In this document: positions 21,331 to 33,718 of the stretch, piece by piece | Layout: each line of letters begins with the position of its first letter | Position numbering within the stretch: the stretch's first letter is position 1 | Assembly: GCA_036927565.1 (NCBI GenBank) | Contig: JAYESD010000001.1 | Location: 136,637,415-136,701,414, forward strand | DNA from: Tuctoria greenei | Lineage: Eukaryota; Streptophyta; Magnoliopsida; Poales; Poaceae | DNA: 64,000 nt | Direction of reading: 5' to 3' | Program-made: the position numbers and the translations under genes | The notes under the pieces: model-generated | Seen by the model: the letters and a program-made list of their open reading frames with translations, nothing else | Databases searched by the model: none | What the model was told of the DNA's origin: nothing

Positions 21331-22524
21331 TAGATGAAGCACTCATGTCTATTTGACATTGTAGGATCAAAGAGCATGTGATAAGCTACCTGCGGGAGGT
21401 GAATGGTAGATTAAAACTTTTTATGCAGAAGCTATAAAAACCTCTCAGCAAAAAATAAATCTAATAAAGAAATCATGTATGCGATTGTTTCCAACATATT
21501 CAACCGTGACAAAACCAGTACTGATTTTGGAGGTTCAAGTCACGAAACTAATACAACAAGAATCACATGAAAATAATGAGCACAACTCAAGTTATGATCA
21601 AAAGATTGAGCAAAGGTCAATCTATTCAAAACCTAGCAAAAATATATCTGCTACACTGCAATGAAACTCGTGTATCTCATAAACCGCAAAATAAATGACT
21701 ATAAATTTCACATAAGATAGATAATTGAGTTGTGAATCCAAAATAAAAAGAATCACGACAATTGGACTAGTAAACCACAAGTTATGATCAAAAGATCGAA
21801 GCAACATCTGACTGCGCAGAAACTCAACATGTGACTTGAAGAAAGCAAGTCGGACGAACAAGGCAAAAAAGCTCTTCTAAAACTACGTATTTTATTCAAT
21901 GAAACATAAGAGGCACAACCACAAGTTGTCCCCTCAACGAGTCCTGGCTCCCTTGCTTATATAACCAGGCCTTAGGCCAAATCAATCCAAACTAGGACTA
22001 CTACAACTACTTGGGTTCAACTGAAACCTTCCATAACTAATAACGACTCTTCCATATGCAGATAGAAGCAATCTTAAGGATTCCAAGCACCTTTGGAAAG
22101 TCTCAAACATTCCTAAAACAACTAAACTTCATTCCTATCACAAAACCTAACAAAAAAACTTGAAACTTCCCATAAACAAACCATAACTGCCTCAGCTTTA
22201 GCCCGAGCATGTGATTTGACTGCTTGGACCATTACGACCACATCTTCTTATCCATAACTCTTCACCACGCCTCGGAACAATCTTGCCACATCCTTGCACC
22301 TCTTGCACACATGCAAACACTTACCAAAACATTCACGATACATCCATGTACATTGTTCTTGATTCAAACATGTTGTGTGACCTCCCGATTGACTCAACCA
22401 CAATTCCTCCCGAACTTGGTTGTTGAACCTCATCTTCTTCCAAAGATTAGTTCAATCAGCTATGTCTTGACATCAATCAACACCTGCACATTAACAAACA
22501 AGCAAGTCTTTCCAGGCTCAAGCT
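21331..22524 (-). other. unresolved non-coding stretch with an LTR-like minus-strand segment
   Basis: No gene. A direct repeat with a shared core CAAGTTATGATCAAAAGAT occurs near 21588-21606 and 21777-21795. On the minus strand a TATATAA box lies near 21958-21964. AATAAA follows about 65 bases downstream near 21896, as in a short LTR. A possible LTR start TGTGATAGGAATG (minus) is at 22142. I could not find matching ends or a second copy, so the family is not assigned. Confidence 0.3.
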
Positions 22525-25500
22525 TGTAAAATCCCAGTTTCTTCCTTAATATAAAGTTCAGCTATAAGTTTATTATCAACCATAGTGGAGATCCATCATG
22601 GTTATGCACATGAACTTATGGTTGGACACATGAACTTGATCTCATCAAATCTTTTCTTCCACTCATGCTTAAATTTTATTAACATGGGGAATGGACTTCA
22701 CCAATAATCTTAGATTAATTCTGTTGACCTCTCTGCAAAATTTGGAATTATTTGAATGGAGATTGCTAGGTCAAATTAATATGCAGTACCAAATATATAT
22801 TCAAATTAGTACAAATTGAATATGCTACTGTACATTTGGCCCTGTCAAAAATATTCAAATCTAAGGCTGTAAATTTTTCCATGGCCTTCTAATATTCTAA
22901 ATAGCTTCTCTGTAAAGTTTCAAAATTTTTTAAGCACGTCTTCCAATTATTTGGACACATACAGAGGGTTTAATCCTCGTCGATTTCGAAGTTGAACGTT
23001 GCACTTAACCTGGTCCAATCCAACTCAAAAATTTTCCTAAGACCCTTTATGGTTCAAGAAGCTTTGCTTCAAAATTTGGGCATTTAGGAACCTCAGTTAC
23101 TATTTATTTTAATGATGTCATTGGAGAGGTTTGAATTCAAATTTGAATTTGAATTTTGAAACAAGCTGTGTCCAATTCAAAATCTGATTGCAGATTTGGA
23201 TTCCTCATATTTTTCTTAGCCTGCCTGCAAATTTTGAGAAGTTTTGAGCAATGTTTGAGGTAGAATTTTAAACAACAGAGAAGAGGGAGAGAGGAAGCAG
23301 TGGGGCCCGCATGTCAGCCAGTCAAACGAATTACCGCCTCAGCCTTTCTCTCCCTGCTCGACACCGCGACCGCATGCACCAGCGCGACAGCAGCGAGCTG
23401 CTCCCCGTTTGAGCCCTACAAATACCCCATGCTCTCTCTCTCTCCCAGTCTCCCAGTCTCCCAGCTCTCTCTCTCTACTATCTCGTGTTGCTCGTTTTCT
23501 TGCCGCCTGAAGCCACTCTCGGTTCCGCCAACGCCGCGTCGCCTCTCCATCGATACAAGCTTCCTCATTCTCTGCTGTCTATAGGAGAAAGGTGCGCCAT
23601 AACCTCTTGTAGCTACTGGTGAAGTTTGAATCCATGCCGTACCCCCCTAGCTATTGTATTTCGTGAAAAACCGAAGTACCTTTGTAGCTTTTGAGCTTAG
23701 GTCATCGATTTAATTCAAATTCTAGGTGCAACACTTTTTCGATCCAGTTAGCTAATATGATCGCCGTCTCCTAGCGCACCTCCCCTCCAAAAACTAGAAG
23801 GAACCATCAAGTAATTAGGGAGTACATCGAGTTTTCCCCTTCTGCCATTGAAAGAGCACGGTTCACCGTCGAACTATATGCTCCGGCCGTTTTCCTCACA
23901 ATTAAGCTTCACAATCATGCTCCTGGGATGGCCACGATACTCCTGGCGCAAACCGCATCAAAAATGATGTCTTGCCGAGCTAGACCGCCATGACCGAGCT
24001 CAACACCACCGCCCCCATCGACGCCAAGGACCGTCCGCTCGTCGTTCGGGCTGGCCATGTTGTCCTACGGGTGTTCCAAGATACAAGGACCATTTTTCCT
24101 TTTTGTGTCTTGGTCATATGATTCCTCTATCAGCGGGAACGGACGCGCGAAGTCACTGTGTGGCTCCCAGTTCGGGTCTGGCTGGAGGTAGAAGATGAAC
24201 CTGACAGTGGGTCCCCCTGTCAGTGATTCAATTCTGTTTTTCTAATTCCAGAAATTTTGTTCAAATTCAAAAATGCATATATTTCTGTAGATTGCTCCAA
24301 AAATCTTCAAACAAATTTTGTTTGAAAGCCCTTGAGATCTAGTTTCTGTTAGAACCAATTGGGATCTATGAAAACCAGTTTTCAATTCTATAGAATGCAA
24401 TCTTTCCAAATAAAAATAGATTTTTCCCAGCTGAACCTTCCACTGGGAAAAATCCCCAAAATTCATATAAAATACTTTTTCCTGTTCTTGGATACCAGAA
24501 AAAGTTTGGGAGCCATTGAACCTGTATAACCTAATCAAATTCCAAATTCCTTTCTGCTGTTCAGTTATAATATAGAACTGTAACCAGAAATTTAATCAAA
24601 CTTCTAAATTCAATTTCTCTTAGTATACTTGATCCAAAAATCTTAAGTAAAATTCTGTATAACCCTTATGACCTGAACTTTCAGGTTGTACAGTTAGTTT
24701 GGTATGAAAACCTGTATGACTTTCTGTATAATTCAATTCCCCTTTTCATCATTGAATTATTACAGATGTTCAGTTGTTTTGTTATGTCCCAAATTTGAAA
24801 TGAACCTTGCTTTAGTCATATACTAGCTCCTATGAAAATTTCAGATTTATTAGACCTAATATCCTGGCCCATATTCAATTCCCAATCTGAATGTTAATTG
24901 AAAAACTAAATTCAGTTATAAAATAATTCCAGAAATTCCTAGCAACTTTAGAATTCAATATCTCTTTCACAGAAACTTAGAAAATTGTGAAATAAATTTT
25001 CCTAGAACCACTGAGACGCCCTCTACATGATACAACTACTGGTAGCCATGATAGGTCTCCAAAATTTCAACCAAAATTTAGAGAAGGTTATTATTTACCA
25101 TAATTTTTAGGAACAACAAACTTCTTTGATCGTCTCCTGTTCTTTGCAAGAGTCTCCCTTGTGGTCCCTGACATCTACCATAAAAATCCTAAAGCCAACT
25201 AAGATCATTCACTCACTATAACCATATTTAGAAGCTTATGAACTATATATACATTATAATTTACTAGCATTCGTATATGCATGTTGTGTAGTGATCGATA
25301 TTGACGAGAAGTGTCGCTTGGAGGAGAAGGCCAGGGTGTCCACTTGAAGTCCTTGGCGGAGTCTTCAGAGAAGGACCACTAACAATTTGACATTTAATTG
25401 AGTCGCAAACTAAGGCAAGCCCTGGTTTGCACTTAAGAGCTTTTCAGAATTTTTCCAGTTTTATTCACTTACATTTTCAGTTGATACTGTGCATTACGTA

Positions 25501-26853
25501 TAAGGTGTTTGATACTCCACTTGCATATCCACAAATCCTATGGGAGGGTTGGAAAGGTTTTCAACTTGACATGTAGAACTGCCAATGCTAATGTTGTAGA
25601 TATACCGGTAGAAGTTGAGTAGTTGGAATCTACTCGCGAGATAGGAATAACAGTTCATATGAGGGTGAAAGATGAAAGAATGGCTTATAAAATGAATACG
25701 AGACCAGGCAGGGGGAATAGGAGTCGACGAGATGGAGTCTCGGGCGCATAGCCCTGCCTGTGTCGCTTGAGGACCGTGCCGTATGCAGCACCGTTGGGCA
25801 AGCTTGAACTGTACCGGTTGCATAATGGGATATGGGCCCAATAAACTGATGTAACTCCAGACTATAGTGTGGAGACTCCTCGATTGTCCTTGAATGGAGA
25901 TGCGAAGGCATAAAGGTGTAAATCTTCTAGCGAGCAACTTCGACGTGTCCGTGACGGGGACCTTTTGCTCGGGATGAAGAGGTTTGTCGACATTGGGGTC
26001 TTGGGTGAAAGGTGGCCGCGTATAACTCGGGGAGGAGAGCACGTAGGTGTCTCCCACGCGGGTGTGCGTGTCGTGCAGTCCGAGTGTGTTCTGATTGCAA
26101 TCACCGTCCCTCGCGGTTATTTGAGTACCACTTGTCCGTCGCTGTCGTGACGTAGTAAATACTAAAGAAGCCAAAAGAATATGATGTATTGAATTATAAT
26201 TGCTTTGCAACCTTCTGTGGCTTAGAGATAGCACAATTAAAAGTTTACAATTTCCCCATACTTTAGATGTAATAGCATTATGTGCTTTGGGCATGTCATA
26301 TCATCGGCAAAGCGTTTCTTATTTGATTGTGGATTCTATGATGTGTCGTGCCTAAAGAATGTCATTCGCTACTTAAAACAGGATTATAAGGATCCACTGA
26401 TAGGCAAGTCCTTTATGCTATTCCTTACCTATGCTTAGTATTCACCCTTGCATATGTCTAGTGAGACGGGTCAGTCTTGCTAAGCCTTATGCTCACGTTT
26501 GCAGTTAACGATTTTTTGCAGGTTAAACCATTGATGAAGGGCCTAACGATGACCCCTTACCCCTTTAGGCTTTACTTCTAAGTGGAAGCCCTGCACGCTG
26601 CCGATATCTGTGAGTGCTGCTAGTGTAAAGCGTCTGAGGGCATGGACAACTTTACTCATGCATAGCTAGTGCCGAGAGCGTAGTATGATGTATAGACTTC
26701 TTTCCAACGTTATATATTGTAAAACTTCCGCTGTGTTTATAAATCAAAGACTTAGTATTGTATTTTATTCTCGTTCTTTTCTTGTATACTGGGTGTCACA
26801 TCGCACGACACCAGCCAATGAGATCCTTGGATGTTGGGATTCCGGTCCCCACA
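22525..26853 (+). repeat. 5' LTR of element B (4329 bp)
   Basis: Starts TGTAAAATCCC, ends GGTCCCCACA. A likely core promoter is CTACAAATACCCC near 23416-23428, followed by a CT-rich leader. The second half (from about 25480) is closely related to that of the LTR at 46845-51242. The first half is not. The hairpin motif is at 25616-25636; the 31-base motif occurs at 26306-26336 with two changes. Confidence 0.92.
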
Positions 26854-26857
26854 GGCA

Positions 26858-26869
26858 TGGTATCAGATC
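26858..26869 (+). promoter_or_regulatory. primer-binding site of element B
   Basis: TGGTATCAGATC, complementary to initiator tRNA-Met with one change at the far end, four bases after the LTR. Confidence 0.9.
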
Positions 26870-29215
26870 ATCATTGGGAACAATGTGCTTGAAAAGAGCA
26901 TATTTTCAAAACTTAGGATTTGAGTGAGGAATTAGTTATATGCCCTTATAAGGTGTATTATTAGTATAAGATATAAAGGTGGTAAATTAACTATGTGTTA
27001 TTATATTCTGTAACGACTTTCCGACGTCAGGTAAGAGGTAAGGTATGCCACCATAAGTGGATCAATTGCGGTAAGCTCACCATGCGAGAGGTAGCATGGA
27101 AATCTTTCCGTGGCTTGGCACGGAAATGTTAATAGGAGTCTCTTAAGCTTTTCGTGTTTCTGAGAACCTATGACACGCGGTACTCCAGCGTGCTTCAAAG
27201 TTAGTGGGAGACCCCGTAGGGTGGTGTATAACCCGATAGTATGCATCGCTAGAACTATTCAAGTTCTATGGGAGCATGTGAAACACGTATGCCCGAGCGT
27301 TTATAAGCCAGTTCGTGCAGGAGTCTTTGCTCTACAGACGTAGTACAACCATGTACCTCGAGACATGACATCGCTCGAGGGCAACTCACACTAGAGTCGT
27401 AGGCATTTACTTTCATATATACTATTGTGATTGCCTGTCGTGTTCCCCGTGCCGCCCTTGAGGTGTGAAGGTGTGAAAGGGGATTGTTTGTCTTCTGCGG
27501 CATTGACTATGGTAGCGACCCATGTAGAACACGTTTGCGAGTGAACAATACTAGGGCCACCTATAAACATATCCGGAAATACCGATTAAAATTTTCTTTG
27601 GTGAGGCACGTAGTACCGTCAATATAAACTTTGATACTTGACCATCTCCAATGACAGAACGGATGCATTATATTTTGGAAAGTCTGACTATCAGGTGCTG
27701 GTAGGTTTGGATTCCGCAAAATGAGTTTCAATTCGACATTGGGTTAGCACCAAGATTCTTGATTTCTGGCTAAAGTTTTCTCAACTTCGCCAGGTTGTAA
27801 TCTTGGTTAGTTAGGATTGAACATAGGGCTATGCTATATGGATGGAAATCTCTTGAAGACCTCTACAACTTTTCTGTTGACCATCAAGGCATAAAAGCTT
27901 GATAATCTGATGAAATTTGGGGTATGCTTAAACTACTTCAGATGACCCTACCATTGTACCAGTCTCTGTATTATTGCCATAACTCACTGTAGAAAAATCT
28001 TCTGCCCTATTTTGATTCTTATCTGGAGAAGGAAGAAGCATCACTACAACTTTGTAAATTGAAGTGTTTTCTAATTCGACACTGAACCAATCCCAATCCC
28101 AGGTTGAAACTGGTACACTGCAGATCTGCTGGCAGAAAACCAGTCAACTCATCTGTCAACTTTAGACAGTCATATCTTCTAATCTTAAAATTCGACATAG
28201 TCATATATATACATTTATGGAAGGCTTAGTAAGTCCTCTATCAACTTTCTATTCAACTTCTGTACTAAATCATTAATTAGCAGGGCCTAATTCCAATTGT
28301 CGCAAACGCTGTTCTGGCAGTCCAGAACCAGAAATCATTTGTGCATAGTTGGAATTTGCGCGCTTTTGAGCTGTATAACAACTTCATAAGGCTGGACCAA
28401 TTTATTCTGGAATGTTAACATGATGTGGTACCATGTTTATTTTGTCATTACCTCGAGATATTGTTCTGATATACCTATAAAAACTGTGGACAAAAACCCA
28501 CATATACAGGGGAGGTTCTGTCAAAATTTCTAGGAAATTTTAGTCAACTTAAAACCTGTATAACTTTTAATCCAGAGCTCACCTGGAGGTGTTCAAGTAT
28601 AATCTGGAAAGGTTATGAAGTTCTATAAAACTTGTATATTCAACTCAAATCCTATTCCTGCCATTTACTGGGAGCAAATTTCGAATTTATACAGGATAGT
28701 CCGCTGGAACAGAACTGAAGTTCATGTTCCAGATTTGAACTGTCTTGTAACCGTTAATCAAGCTTCTATATCTTCCATTCCAGAATTTCTATGGGGACAA
28801 AGTAATACATTCTGGAAAAGTTTTTGAGTTTACTACACATTGGTAGTTGAACTCCAGATCAAATTTTGCATTTAACTGTGAGAAATAAATACATTTCTAC
28901 AGACTGGTCTGATGGACAAGAAACTGGACAGCATACCAGTGTGCGATGTTACCAACTCAAATCGTTTTAGTTTCACCTTCTTGTTTCACTCATCACGTCT
29001 AGAGGTGATAACTCGACATGATAGATTATCGTAAAGTTGAAAAACCATGTTAAGTATTTGGTGAGCAGTATCACTTAATTGAGTCTAGTTCAATGTCCTA
29101 ATCTTTATTTACACCTAGCATACTGCATTGTTAAGTGATGTATATTACGGTCTTTATCATGATTCCAGTTCGTACTGCAACTTTGGATCTTAACCGTAAT
29201 GCTCACTCTTGCAGC
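26870..29215 (+). other. leader of element B with predicted intron
   Basis: Non-coding. A strong donor CAG|GTAAGAG at 27028-27037 and an acceptor CTCTTGCAG ending at 29214, one base before the gag ATG at 29216, would remove 27031-29214. The donor context is shared with the other Tekay elements. The remainder is A/T-rich without recognisable features. Confidence 0.6.
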
Positions 29216-30217
29216 ATGGATCACACTCATTTTGAGAGTAAACCGGATATTTCTGCTCATGGTGGAGATGACTCAACTCTACCACAAGTGCCATCATCAT
29301 CCGGATTGGCAGAAGTCTTAGCAAGGATGGCTGAGTCCCTGCAAACGTTGGTACAGCAGAGTGTACAGCCTGAGGCTCGACCACTTTATCAACCTCGAGT
29401 CACATATCTGCATTTCTTAGCAACTCAACCACCAGTTTTCACAGAAGCCTTGAAACCATTGGAATCGGGTCATTGGCTCCGAGTGATTGAAGCCAAGTTT
29501 GAGTTACTCCAGTGTGATGAGTATCAGAAGGCTTTATTTGCCGCTCAACAACTTCACGGATCCGCAGGAGCTTGATGGTCTGAATATCTCACCACTCTCC
29601 CCGATGGTCATCGTGTGACCTGGCCGGATTTCCGTGATGCTTTCCGTGCACGTCATATATCTTATGGGATGATTAAAACCAAGTTGGAGGAGTTTGTGGA
29701 GTTGAAGCAATGAGAAATGAGTGCTTATGAATACTCCAAGGCATTCAATCGTTTGGCTCAATATGCGCCTGAGTATGTGAATACAGAGGCGTTGAAGTGT
29801 GGTTGTTTCTTTCGAGGACTGAACGTCAAGCTTCGAGCTCGACTGGTGTTATTCAATAACGGCAACTACAATGGCTTGGTTGATGCCGCTATTGTTTACG
29901 AGGATGCAACTCTGTGCTATCAGGCAGAGAAGAGGAAGAGAAAGACATCACAGGAGGTTATTAGTGAAGTTCCTCAGGAGGATCGAATGGTATACTGCTT
30001 ACCGTATGGTCCAGAGCTATGGTCGAGTGAGCAACCACAACAGATTCGGTATCATTCCTATCCAGTGGAGACTTTACCTGCACCTCAACAAAGCGTGCAA
30101 GTGTGTCCTGGTCCTCCACCGCAGCATTATGATCTCACTCTTGCAGCCCCATCTCTGCGCAAGATGTGCATGTTGTCAGTCCACCCCAATTCACTGGAAA
30201 TCAGAGGATGCATTTAG
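29216..30217 (+). pseudogene. gag of element B
   Basis: Frame starting at ATG 29216, with TGA at 29573-29575 (Trp expected) and TGA near 29711. It continues to 30217, where the downstream pol frame is one register away (shift between 30166 and 30217). It matches the gag of the youngest element along its length: LAEVLARMAESLQTLVQQS, FLATQPPVF, QCDEYQKALFAAQQLHG, YSKAFNRLAQYAPEYV, FFRGLNVKLRARLVLFN. The CCHC zinc knuckle expected near the C terminus is not recognisable; HLAREHC near 30208-30228 may be its decayed tail. Confidence 0.85.
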
Positions 30218-33200
30218 CACGGGAACATTGCAAGGCGGAACATGACTTTGTCCAATTGTCCTTTTCCAAAAATTCTGATCAGCACCATAAAGTTAAAAAG
30301 AAAACCTCATCGAAGTCTGCCAGTGTTAATTATGCTGCGATTGAGAACATCCCAGAGGGAGAACCTGTTTTAGCTGGCATGTTTACTTTACATGATCCAC
30401 CAGTAGTCATTCTGTTTGACTCTGGAGCTACTCATAACTTTGTGAGCAAGTCTTTTCTGTTGAAACATCAAGTGCCAATTGTGACCGTCTCACATCCTTT
30501 TCGTATCAGTTCACCTGGAGGCAATATTTCAGCTAATGAGGTTGTTTCTCGAGCACCTTTGTGCATGGGTGGATGTATCTATCCGGTGAACCTCATCATT
30601 CTAGAAGGTCAGCAGATTGACCTCATCTTGGGGATGTCATGGTTAACACATCATGGAGCTATCTTTGATATCAGCTCGCAGACCGTCCAACTAAATTCTC
30701 AATTCCATGGTAGCAACACTTTAAATCTTTTGGATACCGCATCAAGAGTCTCATCGGTGTATCACACAAGTGCCAAGAGGCTTGAGGATATCCCAATGGT
30801 GTGTGAATATCCAGACATGTTTCCCGACGATCTTCACGGCATGCCACCAGAACGTGACGTTGAGTTCAAGATTGAACTTACGCCGGGAACCATGCCAATC
30901 TCGAGGAAGCCGTATAGGATGACACCGAAGGAACTTGCGGAATTGAAGGAGCAGCTGAATGACATATTGAGCAAGGGTTTTATTCGCCCAAGTTCATCAC
31001 CTTGGGGCTGTTCCGCGTTGTTTGTGAAGAAGAAGGATGAGACTTTGAGGTCTTGTGTGGACTATCATCCACTGAATGATGTCACCATCAAGAATAAGTA
31101 TCCACTACCACACACTGATATCTTATTTTATCAACTAGTGGATGCTAAGATGGACCTTCGTTCAGGTTATCATCAGATCAAGATTCGACCTAAGGACATT
31201 CCAAAAACCGCATTCTCGATGAGATATGGGCTGTATGAGTATCTCGTCATGTCCTTTAGGTTGACCAATGCACCGGCTCACTTCATGTATCTCATGAATT
31301 CGGTGTTTATGCTGGAGTTGGAAAAGTTTGTCGCGGTCTTCATCGATGACATCCTTGTGTATTCTAAATATGAAGAAGAACATGCTAAACACTTGCATAT
31401 TGTGCCGCAACATTTAAGGGATCACAAACTGTATGCGAAGTTCAGCAAGTGTGAGTTTTGGATTAACCAAGTGCCATTTCTAGGGCACATCATCTCAACT
31501 GCTGGTATTGCAGTTTGTCCAAGCAAAATTGTACAAGTCCTGAAGTGGAAATCTCCCAAGTCTGTACATGAAGTTCATAGTTTCTTTGGCTTGGCTGGCT
31601 ATTATCGGAGGTTCACTTCGAGTTTCTCAAAGGTAGCTAAACCAATGACGGAACTACTGAAGAAGGGAACGAGATATGTATGGACTAAAGAATGTGAAGA
31701 AGCATTTCAAGCCTTGGTGAAACACCTCACCACAACACAGGTGTTGGCTCAGCTTGCCACAACCAAACCATTTGATGTCTATTGTGATGCATCTGACATT
31801 TATATTGGTTGTGTACTCATGCAAGATAGAAGAGTGATCGCATATGGATCCCGGTAGCTTCAGAATCATGAACAACATTATCTGACTCATGATCTTGAGC
31901 TCGTTGCCGTGGTGCTCACATTGAAGATGTGGAGGCACTATCTATTAGGTAATCTAGTGCATCTCTACACTGATCACAAGAGTTTGACGTACATTTTCAC
32001 CCAAAAAGACTTGAATATGCGATAGCGAAGATGGTTGGAATTGATCAAAGACTATGAGATTGAGATCCACTACCATCCTGGCAAAGCAAATGTGGTTGCA
32101 GATGCGCTGAGCTGCAAGTCTCATGTCAATCATCAGTCGATCGCTTCAATGGAAGAGGATGAGCTGAGTTTATACTTGGTTCCATATGGAGCGCACAATC
32201 TGGCTCTCATTCCTACCATCAGGGAACATATTGTAGCGGCTCAGAAGGAAGACAAGGGAATGTCACACATTCGGCAAAGAATGAAGAAGGGGGAGATGAA
32301 ATGCTTTCGATGTGATGATCACGATACTATTTGGTTTAAAGACCGTATAGTCATACCCCATGACATGGAGCTCCGAAGAAGATCTTGGATGAAGCACACT
32401 TATCCAAGTACTCTATTCATCCGGGTAGCAAAAAGATGTACCAGGATCTGGAGAAGAAATTCTGGTGGTCCCGGATGAAGCGAGAGATAGCAAAGTATGT
32501 ATTCGAATGTGATACATGTCAGCGAGTGAAAGCCAACCATTTGAGGCAAGCTGGACAGTTACAACCCTTGAACATACCGGCATGGAAGTGGGAAGAAATT
32601 AGTATGGATTTCATCGTAGGGTTACCTCTCACTTTTCATAAGCATGATTCGATTTGGGTGATAGTTGATCGGTTGACCAAGTCAGCTCATTTTATCCCTG
32701 TCAACACCAACTATCGTGCTTCCAAGTATGCAGAGTTGTATATCACAAGGGCCATGTGCCTACATGGAGTACGCCGCACTATCATTTCAGATCATGGAGC
32801 CATATTTGTTGCTTGATTTGGGAGCAACTCCACGCATCATTGGGTACCAAGTTGATTCGAAGCTCTGATTATCATCCGCAGACTGATGGTCAGACGAAGC
32901 GAGTAAATCAAGTCCTTGAGGACGTGCTACGAGCTTGTGCCATCCACCATGGTAAGAACTAGGATGATCACTTACCATTGGCGGAGTTCTCATACAACAA
33001 TGGCTATCAAGCTAGTATCCAGATAGCGCCATATGAAGCTCTCTATGGGAGGAAGTGCCACACACCATTGAATTGGTGTGAGTCTGGTGAAAGAGTGATA
33101 TATGGCATTGATCTTGTCAACGAAGCTGAAGAACGAGTGTGAGTGATCCAAGCCAATCTCAAGGCTGCTCAATCTCGACAAAAGAGTTATGCAGATAAAC

Positions 33201-33655
33201 AACGTCGACCTCTTCACTTCGATATTGGGGATCACGTTTACCTTCGTGTATCTCCAATGAAAGGAATTCATCGATTTGGAGTGAGGGGAAAGCTGGCTCC
33301 ATGATTCATTGGGCCGTTCGCTATCACTGAGAAATGCGGACCTGTGGCCTATCGTCTGGAGTTACCGGCGACTCTCTCTGTAATTCATAATGTATTCCAC
33401 ATCTCTCAGTTGCAGAAGTGTCTCAAATCCCTAACTAAAGTCCGCACGGAAGATCTTGAAGCTCTACAACCTGATCTCACTTATTCTGAGCATCCGTTCA
33501 AGATCATCGATGAGAAGATTCGCACCACAAGAAGCCGCACCTTGCATTTCTACAAGGTATTTTGGGGCAAACATACCGCTGATGAAGCAACTTGGGAAAG
33601 CGAGGATTTTCTTCGATCAAACTATCCAGACTTATTAGCAGCATATGTTCATTAA
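30166..33655 (+). pseudogene. pol of element B (PR, RT, RNase H, IN, chromodomain)
   Basis: Protease motif FDSGATHNF near 30415-30441. RT with FIDDILVYS near 31339-31365 (FIDD in place of YVDD, as in related chromoviruses). RNase H has CDASD near 31783. Integrase zinc region has CDTC near 32511, and the core has MDFIVGLP near 32604. A C-terminal chromodomain-like end has EATWESEDFLRSNY near 33585-33628. The RT lacks a few codons before MDLRSGYHQ (gap near 31143-31148). Stops: TAG 31855, TAG 32023, TAG near 32959, TGA near 33140, TGA near 33302. Frameshifts occur near 32372 and near 32816. Not functional. Confidence 0.9.
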
Positions 33656-33705
33656 GTCGTCTTCTTTTTGTCCTTCCTATTGTAATCTCGGGACGAGATT
33701 CTTTT

Positions 33706-33718
33706 AAGGGGGGAGGAT
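33706..33718 (+). promoter_or_regulatory. polypurine tract of element B
   Basis: AAGGGGGGAGGAT lies just before the 3' LTR. It follows an inverted pair AATCTCG/CGAGATT at 33684-33702 that is also present before the LTR of the youngest element (57502-57519). Confidence 0.9.

Noticed and set aside
25494..26294. 266-codon minus-strand frame in an LTR, with relatives at 36844-37491
   Set aside because: Antisense to the LTR, no domain, and conserved only because the two LTRs are copies. The matching region of element E is not open.
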